A stretch of 64,000 nt of DNA from positions 1,302,001-1,366,000 of the forward strand of contig NZ_CP170448.1 of the NCBI RefSeq assembly GCF_042466685.1, given 5' to 3'. Positions 16,210 to 24,848 of this stretch are shown in pieces; position 1 is the stretch's first letter, and each line of letters opens with the position of its first letter. The translations under genes and the position numbers were made by a program. Source of the DNA: Vreelandella sp042466685. GTDB taxonomy: Bacteria; Pseudomonadota; Gammaproteobacteria; Pseudomonadales; Halomonadaceae. The notes beneath the pieces were generated by a model. That model worked only from the letters and a program-made list of their open reading frames with translations. It did not search any database and was not told the DNA's origin.

Positions 16210-16390
16210 ATAATTGTAACGTTAGAAAAGCATTGACTTTGCCCGCTTGAGGGCAATAATTGCGCGCCGCTATCCCGGCCTGACTCGACGTGCCAGATGA
16301 GATACCGGTTTCTGTGAACACATTCATCAGCGTTTTCACGCCTGTTTTCAGCCCCTGTTTTTCACTACTTTTAGGCAAGACGAGGTTTTC
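16210..16390. other. Intergenic region before the MFS gene
   Basis: These 181 bases carry no gene I can support. A GAGG ribosome binding site precedes the ATG at 16391. Confidence 0.4.
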
Positions 16391-17764
16391 ATGTCGCGGC
16401 AACTGCTAGCCATGGCGCTGGCGCCCCTGTTAGGGCTCTTTATTCTCGGGATTGGCAACGGTTTTCTCGCCACCCTAATTACCGTGCGTCTGGATGCTGC
16501 CGGTGAGTCCGCCACGGTCATCGGTATTGTGTCGTCCGCTTACTTTATCGGTTTAGCGTTAGGCGCCATGGTGAATGATCGCCTGTTGCTACGCATTGGC
16601 CATATTCGCGCCTACGGCAGTTTTGCCTCATTAGTTGCCGTCACGGTGTTGCTCCAGGGCTTGTTCTTCGACCCCTGGGCCTGGTTTGTACTGCGTCTCA
16701 TTGGCGGCTGGGCCACGGTGGGGGTGTATCTGGTCATTGAAAGCTGGCTGCTCACATCGGGCGACCAAAAGGTTCGTGGCCGCCTGCTGGCGCTGTATAT
16801 GATTTCGCTCTATGCCGCTGGGGTACTGGGGCAACTGCTGCTAGGCGTGACCAATGCTATGGGCGTCACCGCGCCCTTTATGGTGATTGGGCTACTAGCC
16901 TCGCTCTCAGTGCTGCCCATGGCGATGATTCCCCGTGTATCACCGATTATGGAGCATGCCGAGCCGCTTCCCCCGCACCGTTTGATCACGCTGACGCCTA
17001 CCGGCGTGATGGGTAGCTTAGGCTCCGGGATGGTTGTCGCAGCGGCGTATACCCTGTTGCCGCTTTATCTGCAGCGCATTGGTATGAGTGTCAGCCAGGT
17101 GGGGCAGATGATGGCGGTAGTGATTATGGGGGCAATGTTGCTGCAGTACCCGATTGGTCGCTGGTCGGATCGCCATGACCGACAGATGGTACTGATCGGT
17201 ATTAGTGGTTTCTGTGTGCTGATCTCGGCGGCGATGCTATGGCTACCGCTCTCTACGCCGCTGCTGGCGCTGCTGCTGTTCTTGCTTGGCGGTGGGGTAT
17301 TTGCCCTCTACCCGGTGGCGGTGAGTCACGCCGCTGACCGCGCCCCAGCAGGGGCGCTGGTGCGCATGAGCCAGGGCCTGTTGCTGATCAACTCGATTGG
17401 CGCCACCATCAGCCCCCTTATGATCTCCCCGGTGATGACCGCCATGGGCGATGCGGGCCTGTTCTGGGCTTTCGGCTCACTAAGCCTATTCTTCTTAGTG
17501 TTCTTCTCCTGGCGGCGTAGCGTGCGCCCAGCGCCGGTGCCCGTGGCGCCCTTTACCCCGACTACGCCCATGACCGCTGCTGGTGCCGAGCTAGTGGTCA
17601 CCGAAGAGTTGATTCAGGGGGCGTTGGAGCACGAGCATTTGGAGGATCTCTCCGATGCCGTATGGGATGTGGATGCCGCCGAACCGGTGGTAGGGCCGCC
17701 CGCGGAAGATGAAAGCCATATCACTTACTATGATGATGTGGAGCAAGTAAATAAGCGAAATTAA
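16391..17764 (+). CDS. MFS transporter (YcaD-like), with an acidic C-terminal tail
   Basis: The 457-residue protein has 12 hydrophobic segments over residues 5-385 and MFS signatures such as GRWSDRHDRQMVLIG between helices. It resembles the YcaD-type MFS of gammaproteobacteria. After the last helix it carries about 75 polar, acidic residues (rich in E and D), including TEELIQGALEHEHLEDL, probably cytoplasmic. GAGG precedes the ATG. Substrate unknown. It is 124 bases upstream of the acyl-CoA dehydrogenase and has no clear functional link to it. Confidence 0.85.
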   Translation: MSRQLLAMALAPLLGLFILGIGNGFLATLITVRLDAAGESATVIGIVSSAYFIGLALGAMVNDRLLLRIGHIRAYGSFASLVAVTVLLQGLFFDPWAWFVLRLIGGWATVGVYLVIESWLLTSGDQKVRGRLLALYMISLYAAGVLGQLLLGVTNAMGVTAPFMVIGLLASLSVLPMAMIPRVSPIMEHAEPLPPHRLITLTPTGVMGSLGSGMVVAAAYTLLPLYLQRIGMSVSQVGQMMAVVIMGAMLLQYPIGRWSDRHDRQMVLIGISGFCVLISAAMLWLPLSTPLLALLLFLLGGGVFALYPVAVSHAADRAPAGALVRMSQGLLLINSIGATISPLMISPVMTAMGDAGLFWAFGSLSLFFLVFFSWRRSVRPAPVPVAPFTPTTPMTAAGAELVVTEELIQGALEHEHLEDLSDAVWDVDAAEPVVGPPAEDESHITYYDDVEQVNKRN

Positions 17765-17852
17765 AACGGAGCAGAGACGTTGCTGATAACGGGTGATACC
17801 TTGGGCTAATGGTGTAGGTGAGAGAGTATTACTACTATCTAGGGCATGCTTT

Positions 17853-17866
17853 CAAACAATTGTTTA
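17853..17866. promoter_or_regulatory. Palindromic operator, PsrA/TetR-type candidate
   Basis: The sequence CAAACAATTGTTTA has a perfect 12-base palindromic core, AAACAATTGTTT. It fits the G/CAAAC-N2-4-GTTTG/C consensus described for PsrA, a TetR-family fatty-acid-responsive regulator, apart from the last base. It lies 23 bases before the acyl-CoA dehydrogenase ATG, a position suited to repression. Confidence 0.55.
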
Positions 17867-17888
17867 AATTTTCAGCCCGAGGTTCGCC

Positions 17889-19676
17889 ATGAATGTTTAC
17901 GCCGCACCGGTACGCGATTTGCGCTTTGTGCTCGAAGAGCTATTAGCGCACCGCTCGCTCAGCCTGCCGGGCTTTGAAGAAGCCACGCCCGACTTGGTCG
18001 AAGCGGTACTCGAAGAGGCCGCCAAACTGGCCGGTGACGTATGGGGGCCGCTTAATAAAGTTGGCGATCAGCAAGGCGCCAAGCGCCACACCGACGGCAG
18101 CGTGACCACGCCTGAGGGCTTCGCGGCGGCTTACCAGGCGTATGTCGACGGCGGCTGGAACGGTATTGGCGTTTCAGAGGCTCTAGGTGGCCAGAACCTG
18201 CCGGAAGTGGTAGCCAGCGCGGTGCAGGAGATGCTTCACGGTGCCAATATGGCGCTGGGGCTCTGCCCTATGCTAACGGCCGGGGCCATTGAGGCGCTGG
18301 CCCATCACGGCAGCGATGCACTCAAAGCGACTTACTTGCCCAAACTGGTGGAAGGCACCTGGACGGGCACCATGAACCTGACCGAATCCCAAGCGGGATC
18401 GGATCTCTCCCAAGTGCGCACCCGCGCCGTGCCTGAAAATGATCACTACCGCATCAGCGGCCAGAAGATCTATATCACCTGGGGCGAACACGACGCTGCG
18501 GAAAATATTATTCATCTAGTCCTTGCCCGTAAGCCCGACGCGCCAGCAGGCAATAAGGGTATTTCATTGTTTTTAGTGCCCAAGTTCATGGTTAATGAAG
18601 ATGGCTCTTTGGGCGAGCGCAATGATGTCACCTGCGCCTCCATTGAGCATAAGTTGGGTATTCATGGTTCACCTACCTGCACTTTAAGCTTTGGCGAGAA
18701 TGGCGGCGCTGTTGGCTATTTGGTTGGTGAAGAGGGGCGTGGTCTTAACCATATGTTCACCATGATGAATGAGGCGCGTCACAAAGTGGGCATTCAGGGC
18801 ATTGGCGTAGCCGAGCGCGCCTGCCAGCACGCCTTTGCTTACGCTTTGGAGCGCACCCAGGGCCGTTCCCCCAAAGCACGGGGCGGTGAGAATTGTACTA
18901 TTAGCGACCACTTGGATGTGCGCCGTATGCTGCTCTCCATGCGTTCACGTACCGATGCGCTGCGCGCCCTGGCGCTTTACTGCGCCGCCGAGTTGGATAC
19001 TGCCCGCCACGCTGAAAGTAACGATGCCCGCCAAACTGCCCAGGCTCGTGCGGATATTCTGATTCCGGTGATCAAAAGCTTCTCTACTGATCAGGCAGTG
19101 GATATCGCCTCCATGGGCATTCAGGTACACGGTGGGATGGGCTATGTGGAAGAGACCGGTGCTGCCCAACTGCTGCGCGATGCACGCATTGCGCCGATTT
19201 ACGAAGGTACTAACGGCATTCAGGCGCTCGATTTGGCGGGGCGTAAACTCCAGCGAGACAACGGCGAAGCGCTCACCATGCTGCTGCATGACGTTGCTGC
19301 TACCGTGGAGCAGCTCAACGCCGACCCTGCCCTGAAAGCGTTGGGCAGTGGTTTGGCCGCAGGGCTTGAAGATCTAAAAGCTGCCCAAGTGCTGGTGCTT
19401 GAGCAAGGGCGCGACCCTGAAACCGGCCCAGACGCAGTGCAGGCTTACGCTACGCCGTTCCTTAACTTGGCGGGGCATGTGCTGTGCGCTTGGCAGATGG
19501 GCCAGGCGGCGCTTAGTGCACAGGCAGCCCTTAACAACGGGAGTAATGATTCCTTCTATACTGCCAAGATGCGCAGCGCCGAATTCGCAATTACTCAATG
19601 GCTGCCGGTAGGCCGCGCACAGCGCGCGGTGATAGAGGCAGGGATGCAGTGTTTAAGCGAGTTTGAGGTTTATTAA
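17889..19676 (+). CDS. Acyl-CoA dehydrogenase with C-terminal extension (DmdC/AcdA-like)
   Basis: The 595-residue flavoprotein is of the long acyl-CoA dehydrogenase type that includes 3-methylmercaptopropionyl-CoA dehydrogenase DmdC. Visible features are an N-terminal helical block, the FAD segment TESQAGSDLSQVRT and GQKIYITWGEHD, and the C-terminal GGMGYVEETGAAQLLRDARIAPIYEGTNGIQ, where YEGTN holds the catalytic Glu. The last ~130 residues form the extra acyl-CoA dehydrogenase C domain. It forms a 2,3-double bond in an acyl-CoA. GAGG precedes the ATG and a PsrA-like palindrome lies just upstream. A perfect hairpin follows the stop, so it may be a separate transcript from the CoA ligase. Substrate is not certain. 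Confidence 0.88.
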   Translation: MNVYAAPVRDLRFVLEELLAHRSLSLPGFEEATPDLVEAVLEEAAKLAGDVWGPLNKVGDQQGAKRHTDGSVTTPEGFAAAYQAYVDGGWNGIGVSEALGGQNLPEVVASAVQEMLHGANMALGLCPMLTAGAIEALAHHGSDALKATYLPKLVEGTWTGTMNLTESQAGSDLSQVRTRAVPENDHYRISGQKIYITWGEHDAAENIIHLVLARKPDAPAGNKGISLFLVPKFMVNEDGSLGERNDVTCASIEHKLGIHGSPTCTLSFGENGGAVGYLVGEEGRGLNHMFTMMNEARHKVGIQGIGVAERACQHAFAYALERTQGRSPKARGGENCTISDHLDVRRMLLSMRSRTDALRALALYCAAELDTARHAESNDARQTAQARADILIPVIKSFSTDQAVDIASMGIQVHGGMGYVEETGAAQLLRDARIAPIYEGTNGIQALDLAGRKLQRDNGEALTMLLHDVAATVEQLNADPALKALGSGLAAGLEDLKAAQVLVLEQGRDPETGPDAVQAYATPFLNLAGHVLCAWQMGQAALSAQAALNNGSNDSFYTAKMRSAEFAITQWLPVGRAQRAVIEAGMQCLSEFEVY

Positions 19677-19694
19677 CGCAAATAGTTAGCTTCG

Positions 19695-19725
19695 CACCGC
19701 CGCCCCTTGAGGCGGCGGTGCTGTT
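19695..19725 (+). terminator. Strong GC-rich hairpin after the acyl-CoA dehydrogenase gene
   Basis: Arms CACCGCCGCC (19695-19704) and GGCGGCGGTG (19711-19720) pair perfectly around a CCTTGA loop. The following CTGTTTCT is only a weak T tract, so termination may be partial. Confidence 0.75.
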
Positions 19726-19735
19726 TCTACACCGT

Positions 19736-19805
19736 CAAAACAGTTATTTAAAACAATCATTTAAAACGATTTTCAAAAAAGTTTTTAAAAAGGTTTTTAA
19801 AACCA
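19736..19805. repeat. AT-rich iterated TTTAAAAC-like tract before the acyl-CoA ligase gene
   Basis: About 70 bases contain four to five near-copies of a T3-5 A4-5 C/G unit (TTATTTAAAACAA, TCATTTAAAACGA, TTTTTAAAAAGG, TTTTTAAAACC), spaced roughly one helical turn apart. This composition is very different from the flanking genes. It could be intrinsically curved DNA, a promoter UP-like region, or a multi-site operator for a fatty-acid-responsive regulator. Confidence 0.5.
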
Positions 19806-19870
19806 ATGCTTTCAGACTGTTCTTAAAACAAATTCAACAACACGCTTAATAATAAAACCAGGAGCCGACC

Positions 19871-21505
19871 ATGACCGCTATCTTTGAGCAAGGCTTGCCC
19901 AAAACCGCTGCCAACCACGTGCCGCTTTCCCCGCTGACCTTTATCGAGCGCTCGGCGTCGATCTATCCTGACTACCCTGCGGTGGTTCATGGCAGCACGC
20001 GGCGTACCTGGGGAGAGACCTGGTCACGCTGCCGCCAGCTTGCCTCGGCGCTCGAAAAGCGCGGTATTCAGCCGGGCCAGACCGTGGCAGCAATGCTGCC
20101 CAATATCCCCGCCATGTTTGAGGCACACTTCGGTATACCGCTCGCAGGCTGCGTATTGAACACCCTGAATATTCGCCTGGATGCCGAGGCGATCAGCTAT
20201 ATGCTGGAGCACGGCGAGGCGAAAGCTATTCTGGTCGACCCTGAGTTTGCCGAGGTCATCCAACAAGCGGTGGCTAAGCTAGAACACAAGCCGCTGATCA
20301 TTGATGTGGCTGATAGTGAGTTTCTTGGCGACACCCAGGGCATTGGAGAAATTGAGTACGAGGCGCTGCTTAATGAGGGCAGCGCTGACTTCGCCTATCA
20401 ACTGCCAGCCGATGAGTGGGATGCAATCTCGCTCAACTACACCTCCGGCACCACCGGCAAGCCCAAAGGCGTGGTTTATCACCATCGAGGCGCTTATCTC
20501 AATGCGGTGAGTAACATTATGGAGTGGGCGATGCCCCATCATCCCATCTACCTGTGGACACTGCCGATGTTCCACTGTAACGGCTGGTGCTTCCCCTGGA
20601 CGATTGCTGCCAACGCCGGGGTGAACGTTTGCCTTCGCCGCGTCGATCCTAAAAAGATTATGCAGCTAATTGCCGAGGAGAAGGTCACTCACTTCAGCGG
20701 GGCGCCGATCATTCTTAATGGGTTGGTGAACCTGCCCGCTGAAGATAAATGTGAGTTCGATCACCCGGTGAAAGTGACCACCGCCGGTGCTGCGCCGCCT
20801 GCCTCGGTGATTGCCGGGGTCGAGACGCTGGGTATTGAAGTGACCCATGTGTATGGCCTGACTGAAGTGTATGGGCCGGTGACCGTATGTGCCTGGCGTG
20901 AAGCCTGGGATGAGTTGCCGCTGGAAGCCCGGGCCAAAATCAAAGCCCGCCAGGGGGTGCGCTACCACATGCTCGAAGCATTGTGTGTGGCCGACCCGCT
21001 TACTCTGGAGCCGGTACCCAAAGATGGCCAGACCATCGGTGAGATACTGATGCGCGGTAACAATGTCATGAAGGGCTATTTAAAGAACCCAGAGGCCACC
21101 GAACAGGCGTTAGAGGGTGGCTGGTACCACACCGGCGACCTTGCCGTATGGCACCCGGATGGCTACATCGAGATTAAGGATCGTTCCAAAGATATCATCA
21201 TCTCCGGTGGTGAAAATATCTCCACCATCGAAGTGGAAGACGCTATTTATGGCCACCCAGCGGTCGAAGAGGCGGCGGTCGTGGCGAAGCCCGACGAGAA
21301 GTGGGGGGAGACACCCTGTGCCTTTGTGAAACTCAAAGTGGGGTACGGAGAAGTCACCGAGGCCGATATTATCGCCCACTGTCGCGAGCATCTGGCGGGC
21401 TACAAAGTGCCCAAAACAGTCATATTCAGCGAACTTCCCAAAACTTCAACGGGCAAGATCCAAAAATTCGTGCTGCGTGAAGAAGCGCGTAACCATTCAA
21501 GCTAG
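19871..21505 (+). CDS. Acyl-CoA synthetase (AMP-forming; DmdB/medium-chain type)
   Basis: The 544-residue ligase has the ANL family order: ATP motif LNYTSGTTGKPKGVVYHHRG near residues 192-210, VYGLTEVYGP, GDLAVWHPDGYIEIKDRSKDIIISGGENIS, and the C-terminal catalytic Lys in KTSTGKIQK. It activates a carboxylic acid to its CoA thioester via an acyl-adenylate. Length and order fit DmdB (methylmercaptopropionate-CoA ligase) as well as general medium-chain acyl-CoA ligases. AGGAG precedes the ATG. The 3-hydroxyacyl-CoA dehydrogenase gene begins 15 bases after its stop, so these two form an operon. Confidence 0.9.
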   Translation: MTAIFEQGLPKTAANHVPLSPLTFIERSASIYPDYPAVVHGSTRRTWGETWSRCRQLASALEKRGIQPGQTVAAMLPNIPAMFEAHFGIPLAGCVLNTLNIRLDAEAISYMLEHGEAKAILVDPEFAEVIQQAVAKLEHKPLIIDVADSEFLGDTQGIGEIEYEALLNEGSADFAYQLPADEWDAISLNYTSGTTGKPKGVVYHHRGAYLNAVSNIMEWAMPHHPIYLWTLPMFHCNGWCFPWTIAANAGVNVCLRRVDPKKIMQLIAEEKVTHFSGAPIILNGLVNLPAEDKCEFDHPVKVTTAGAAPPASVIAGVETLGIEVTHVYGLTEVYGPVTVCAWREAWDELPLEARAKIKARQGVRYHMLEALCVADPLTLEPVPKDGQTIGEILMRGNNVMKGYLKNPEATEQALEGGWYHTGDLAVWHPDGYIEIKDRSKDIIISGGENISTIEVEDAIYGHPAVEEAAVVAKPDEKWGETPCAFVKLKVGYGEVTEADIIAHCREHLAGYKVPKTVIFSELPKTSTGKIQKFVLREEARNHSS

Positions 21506-21520
21506 TAAGGACTTAGGAAC

Positions 21521-22369
21521 ATGAGTAACAAACTAATCGGTGTGGTAGGCGCTGGCACCATGGGGCAGGGGATCGCCCAAGTGGTGGTCGGCAGTGGCTT
21601 TGACGTTTGCCTTTACGATGTGGCTGATGAGCAGCTTAGCCGTGCCCAGGCGAATATTGATAAAGGGTTGAGCAAGCTAGTCGCTAAAGAAAAAATCAGC
21701 GAAGCGGATAAAAGCGCTGCATTAGCGCGCCTTTCTACCACCACCGCGCTTGGTGCGTTGAGTGGCTGTGGCGTGATTATTGAAGCCGCCCCTGAACAGC
21801 CTGAACTGAAAGAGAAGCTGTTCCGCGATTTAAGTCACTTGAGCAACGATACCATCTTGGCCTCGAACACCTCGTCGCTGTCGCTAACCCGCTTAGCGGC
21901 GGTGTGTGAACACCCTGAGCGCGTGGTGGGTATGCACTTTTTTAATCCGGTGCCGGTGCTCAAGCTGGTCGAAGTCATTCGCGCCGAACAGACCTCGGAT
22001 GCGACCGTTGCCGAGATTGAAATGCTCGCAAAGGCACTGGGTAAAACCGCCGTACCGGTAGGTGATGCGCCGGGCTTTGCGGTAAATCGCCTGCTAGTGC
22101 CCATGATCAATGAGGCAGCGTTTATCGTGCAGGAGGGCACCGCAACGCCGGAAGCAGTTGATAACGCTATGAAACTAGGCGCGGCTCACCCCATGGGCCC
22201 GCTAGCTCTGGCGGATCTGATTGGGCTGGATGTTTGCTTGGCAATCATGGAAGTGCTTCAAGAGGGCTTTGGCGATCCGAAATACCGTCCCTGCCCTCTG
22301 CTCAAACGCATGGTCGCCGCTGGCTATCTAGGCCGTAAAAGTGGTCGCGGTTTCTACTCTTACGATTAG
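21521..22369 (+). CDS. 3-hydroxybutyryl-CoA / 3-hydroxyacyl-CoA dehydrogenase
   Basis: The 282-residue NAD-dependent enzyme has an N-terminal Rossmann fold (VVGAGTMGQGIAQ), ASNTSSL, and the catalytic block GMHFFNPVPVLKLVEVI with the active-site His. The C-terminal helical domain includes GFAVNRLLVPMINEA and GLDVCLAIMEVL. It is the length of the short PaaH/Hbd type without a hydratase domain. It catalyses the third step of beta-oxidation of short acyl-CoAs. It is coupled to the acyl-CoA ligase (15-base gap) and is followed by a hairpin region before the crotonase gene. Confidence 0.92.
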   Translation: MSNKLIGVVGAGTMGQGIAQVVVGSGFDVCLYDVADEQLSRAQANIDKGLSKLVAKEKISEADKSAALARLSTTTALGALSGCGVIIEAAPEQPELKEKLFRDLSHLSNDTILASNTSSLSLTRLAAVCEHPERVVGMHFFNPVPVLKLVEVIRAEQTSDATVAEIEMLAKALGKTAVPVGDAPGFAVNRLLVPMINEAAFIVQEGTATPEAVDNAMKLGAAHPMGPLALADLIGLDVCLAIMEVLQEGFGDPKYRPCPLLKRMVAAGYLGRKSGRGFYSYD

Positions 22370-22411
22370 CTTGCGCTGAACAAAAGAGCGCGGCAGAAAG
22401 AAGTCATTGCT

Positions 22412-22440
22412 ACTCAACCAAGCGTTCGCTAGGGTTGAGT
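22412..22440. promoter_or_regulatory. Hairpin between the 3-hydroxyacyl-CoA dehydrogenase and crotonase genes
   Basis: ACTCAACC (22412-22419) pairs with GGTTGAGT (22433-22440), and inside it AGCG/CGCT adds a second stem. No T-run follows, so this is more likely an mRNA stability or attenuation element than a terminator. Confidence 0.4.
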
Positions 22441-22486
22441 GGTGTTCACTTTCATATTCCATAACAAATCAAATAAGGAGTCCGCC

Positions 22487-23260
22487 ATGAGCGAAGCAGT
22501 GATTGAGAAAGTTGATAACGATGGGTTGGTACGACTGACCATTAATCGTCCTAAAGCGCTGAATGCCCTGAACAGCGAAGTGCTTGCCGCGCTGGAAGCG
22601 CAGTTGGTAGAGCTTGAGTCCCACCCCACGCTACGCGGCGTAGTGATTACCGGCGCGGGCGAGAAATCCTTCGTGGCGGGTGCTGATATCACCGAAATGC
22701 GTGACAAATCACCCGAAGAGGCGAGGGCCTTCGCCAGCCAAGCGCTACGCACCATTAAACGCCTAGAGACACTGCCCGTGCCGGTGGTCGCGCTGGTGAA
22801 CGGGTTTTGCCTTGGCGGCGGCTGCGAACTGGCGTTGGCCTGCGACTGGGCGGTAGCCAGTGACAACGCAGTGTTTGGGCAACCGGAAGTATTGCTGGGC
22901 GTCATTCCCGGCTTTGGCGGCACCCAACGTCTGCCGCGCCGCGTTGGGCCTGCGATGGCAATTGATCTGGTGACCACCGGGCGCAAAATTGACGCCCAAG
23001 AAGCGCTGCGTATTGGTTTGGTGAACCGGGTAATGCCGCAAGCAGAGCTAGAAAACTACGTTGAAGAGTTAACCAAACAGCTTAAAGGCAACGGCCCGCA
23101 GTCAGTGCGCGGTGCTAAGCAGGCGGTTCACGACGGGATGGATCAAGACCTAGACAGCGCGCTGGCGCTTGAAACCAGCCTGTTTGCCTTCTGCTTTGCC
23201 GGTGACGAGCAGAAAGAGGGCATGGCAGCGTTTGTCGAGAAGCGTAAAGCTAACTTCTAG
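22487..23260 (+). CDS. Enoyl-CoA hydratase / crotonase
   Basis: The 257-residue protein matches short-chain enoyl-CoA hydratases. It has oxyanion-hole segments SFVAGADITEM and NGFCLGGGCELALACD, and the catalytic Glu region FGQPEVLLGVIPGFGGTQRLPRRVG. It hydrates 2-enoyl-CoA to 3-hydroxyacyl-CoA, supplying the step between the acyl-CoA dehydrogenase and the hydroxyacyl-CoA dehydrogenase encoded upstream. The ATG at 22487 has AAGGAG before it; the frame is open further but lacks a ribosome binding site there. No thiolase gene follows in the window. Confidence 0.92.
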   Translation: MSEAVIEKVDNDGLVRLTINRPKALNALNSEVLAALEAQLVELESHPTLRGVVITGAGEKSFVAGADITEMRDKSPEEARAFASQALRTIKRLETLPVPVVALVNGFCLGGGCELALACDWAVASDNAVFGQPEVLLGVIPGFGGTQRLPRRVGPAMAIDLVTTGRKIDAQEALRIGLVNRVMPQAELENYVEELTKQLKGNGPQSVRGAKQAVHDGMDQDLDSALALETSLFAFCFAGDEQKEGMAAFVEKRKANF

Positions 23261-23378
23261 GTTTTTATTAATTACCGTTTTATTCGTTCCAGTTTGGCTT
23301 ATTTAGGGGGTGGCGCTTGCGTCATCCCCGTTTTATTCTCAAAGACTTCCTACCACTCATCTTTTCGGAATTGCCACG

Positions 23379-23996
23379 ATGCAATGGGCCGCGTTTATCC
23401 TCGCCGCGCTGGGTTTTGCCTATCTTCCTGGGCCTGCGATGCTGTATACCGCAGCGCAAACCCTGGGGCGCGGCCGACGAGCAGGGTGGTTAGCGGTGAT
23501 GGGTGTGCACATGGGCTGCTACGTTCATGTGGTGGCGGCCGCGTTGGGCTTGGCGCTGCTGTTTGCAGCGATTCCGCCTGCCTATATCGCCATGAAGATC
23601 ATCGGTGGGCTCTATCTGCTCTGGATGGGGCTGCGGCTATGGCAACAGGGCATTCGTGCCCATGGCGATGAGGAACCGCTGGCCACCACTAAACGCGTTC
23701 TGCGCGATAGTTTTCTAGTGGAAGTGCTCAACCCTAAAACAGCGCTCTTCTTTGTCGCCTTTTTACCTCAGTTTGTGCAGCCCGAGAGCGCGATGCCGGT
23801 GGCTTGGCAACTGCTTTGGCTGGGTATTGCCACCAATCTACTGTTCTCCTCTGCGGATGTCGTGGTGGTGCTGCTTGCAAGCCCGCTGCGGGCGTGGCTA
23901 CAAAAGTCCCAAGGCTCATCTCGCCTCATTCAGCGCATAGGCGGTAGTGTATTGATGGGATTAGGCGGTAACACGCTGGCTCAAGCGGCGCGTTAA
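23379..23996 (+). CDS. LysE/RhtB-family amino acid exporter
   Basis: The 205-residue protein has the LysE-family start AFILAALGFAYLPGPAMLYTAAQTLGRGRRAG with the conserved PGP motif, six hydrophobic segments and NPKTALFFVAFLPQF. These proteins export amino acids or homoserine lactone-like compounds. The ATG at 23379 is the start matching family length. It is separated by 118 bases from the crotonase gene and probably independent. Substrate is not predictable from the sequence. Confidence 0.88.
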   Translation: MQWAAFILAALGFAYLPGPAMLYTAAQTLGRGRRAGWLAVMGVHMGCYVHVVAAALGLALLFAAIPPAYIAMKIIGGLYLLWMGLRLWQQGIRAHGDEEPLATTKRVLRDSFLVEVLNPKTALFFVAFLPQFVQPESAMPVAWQLLWLGIATNLLFSSADVVVVLLASPLRAWLQKSQGSSRLIQRIGGSVLMGLGGNTLAQAAR

Positions 23997-24048
23997 AGAT
24001 GCCTGCCCATATAGGCGAATTGTGTATCCTCATATTAAGGAGCGTTGC

Positions 24049-24738
24049 ATGTTTGAGTTGTATATTGCCAACAAGAATTACTCGTCTTGGTCGCTGCGCC
24101 CTTGGGTGCTGATGAAAGCGCTGGAGATTCCGTTTAATGAGCATCTAATGCCCTTTGAAGGGGGCACCGGTGCAAGCCACGACACCTTTATTCGCTTTTC
24201 CCCCTCTGGCTTAGTGCCGTGTTTAGTGGATGACGATTTGGCTGTGTGGGACTCCCTGGCGATAGTGGAGTATCTAGCCGAACGGCACACCAATGTTTGG
24301 CCTAGTGATAAGAGCGCACGTGCCTGGGCACGCTCTGCAACCGCAGAGATGCACAGCGGCTTTGGTGCGCTGCGCGACGAGTGTCCAATGAATTGCGGTA
24401 TGCGGGTGGCATTGGATAGCGTATCGGCCAAGCTCAAAGCGGATGTGGCGCGTTTGGATATACTTTGGCAGCAGGGGCTGGAGCGCTTTGGCGGGCCGTA
24501 TTTAGCAGGCAAGTACTTTACTGCGGTCGATGCGTTTTATGCGCCCGTAGCGTTTCGCGTGCAGACATTCAACTTATCGCTCAGCGACGCGTCCCAAGCG
24601 TATGTTGAACACCTATTAGCGCTGCCCGCTATGAACGCGTGGTATCAAGCGGCGCTTGAAGAGCCATGGCGTGAGTCCATGCACGAAGCCGATACGCTGA
24701 AAAATGGCGCCCTTATCGCCGATTACCGTGCGCCTTAA
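24049..24738 (+). CDS. Glutathione S-transferase family protein
   Basis: The 229-residue protein has an N-terminal thioredoxin-like GST domain (ANKNYSSWSLRPWVLMKAL, with a likely catalytic Ser in SSWS; later PSGLVPCLVDDDLAVWDSLAIVEYLAE) and an all-helical C-terminal domain. TAAGGAG precedes the ATG at 24049. Cytoplasmic; conjugates or reduces using glutathione, with unknown substrate. It is 52 bases downstream of the LysE gene and may be in the same transcript. Confidence 0.88.
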   Translation: MFELYIANKNYSSWSLRPWVLMKALEIPFNEHLMPFEGGTGASHDTFIRFSPSGLVPCLVDDDLAVWDSLAIVEYLAERHTNVWPSDKSARAWARSATAEMHSGFGALRDECPMNCGMRVALDSVSAKLKADVARLDILWQQGLERFGGPYLAGKYFTAVDAFYAPVAFRVQTFNLSLSDASQAYVEHLLALPAMNAWYQAALEEPWRESMHEADTLKNGALIADYRAP

Positions 24739-24848
24739 CCTGGCTCTGATGCCAAGATATACCGATAGCCCGCTGTAGTTGCTCTGGCAACTCACCAGGA
24801 ACACCCTGCATCGGGTACACTGACGAAAATTTTCGTTTGGAAACTTCC

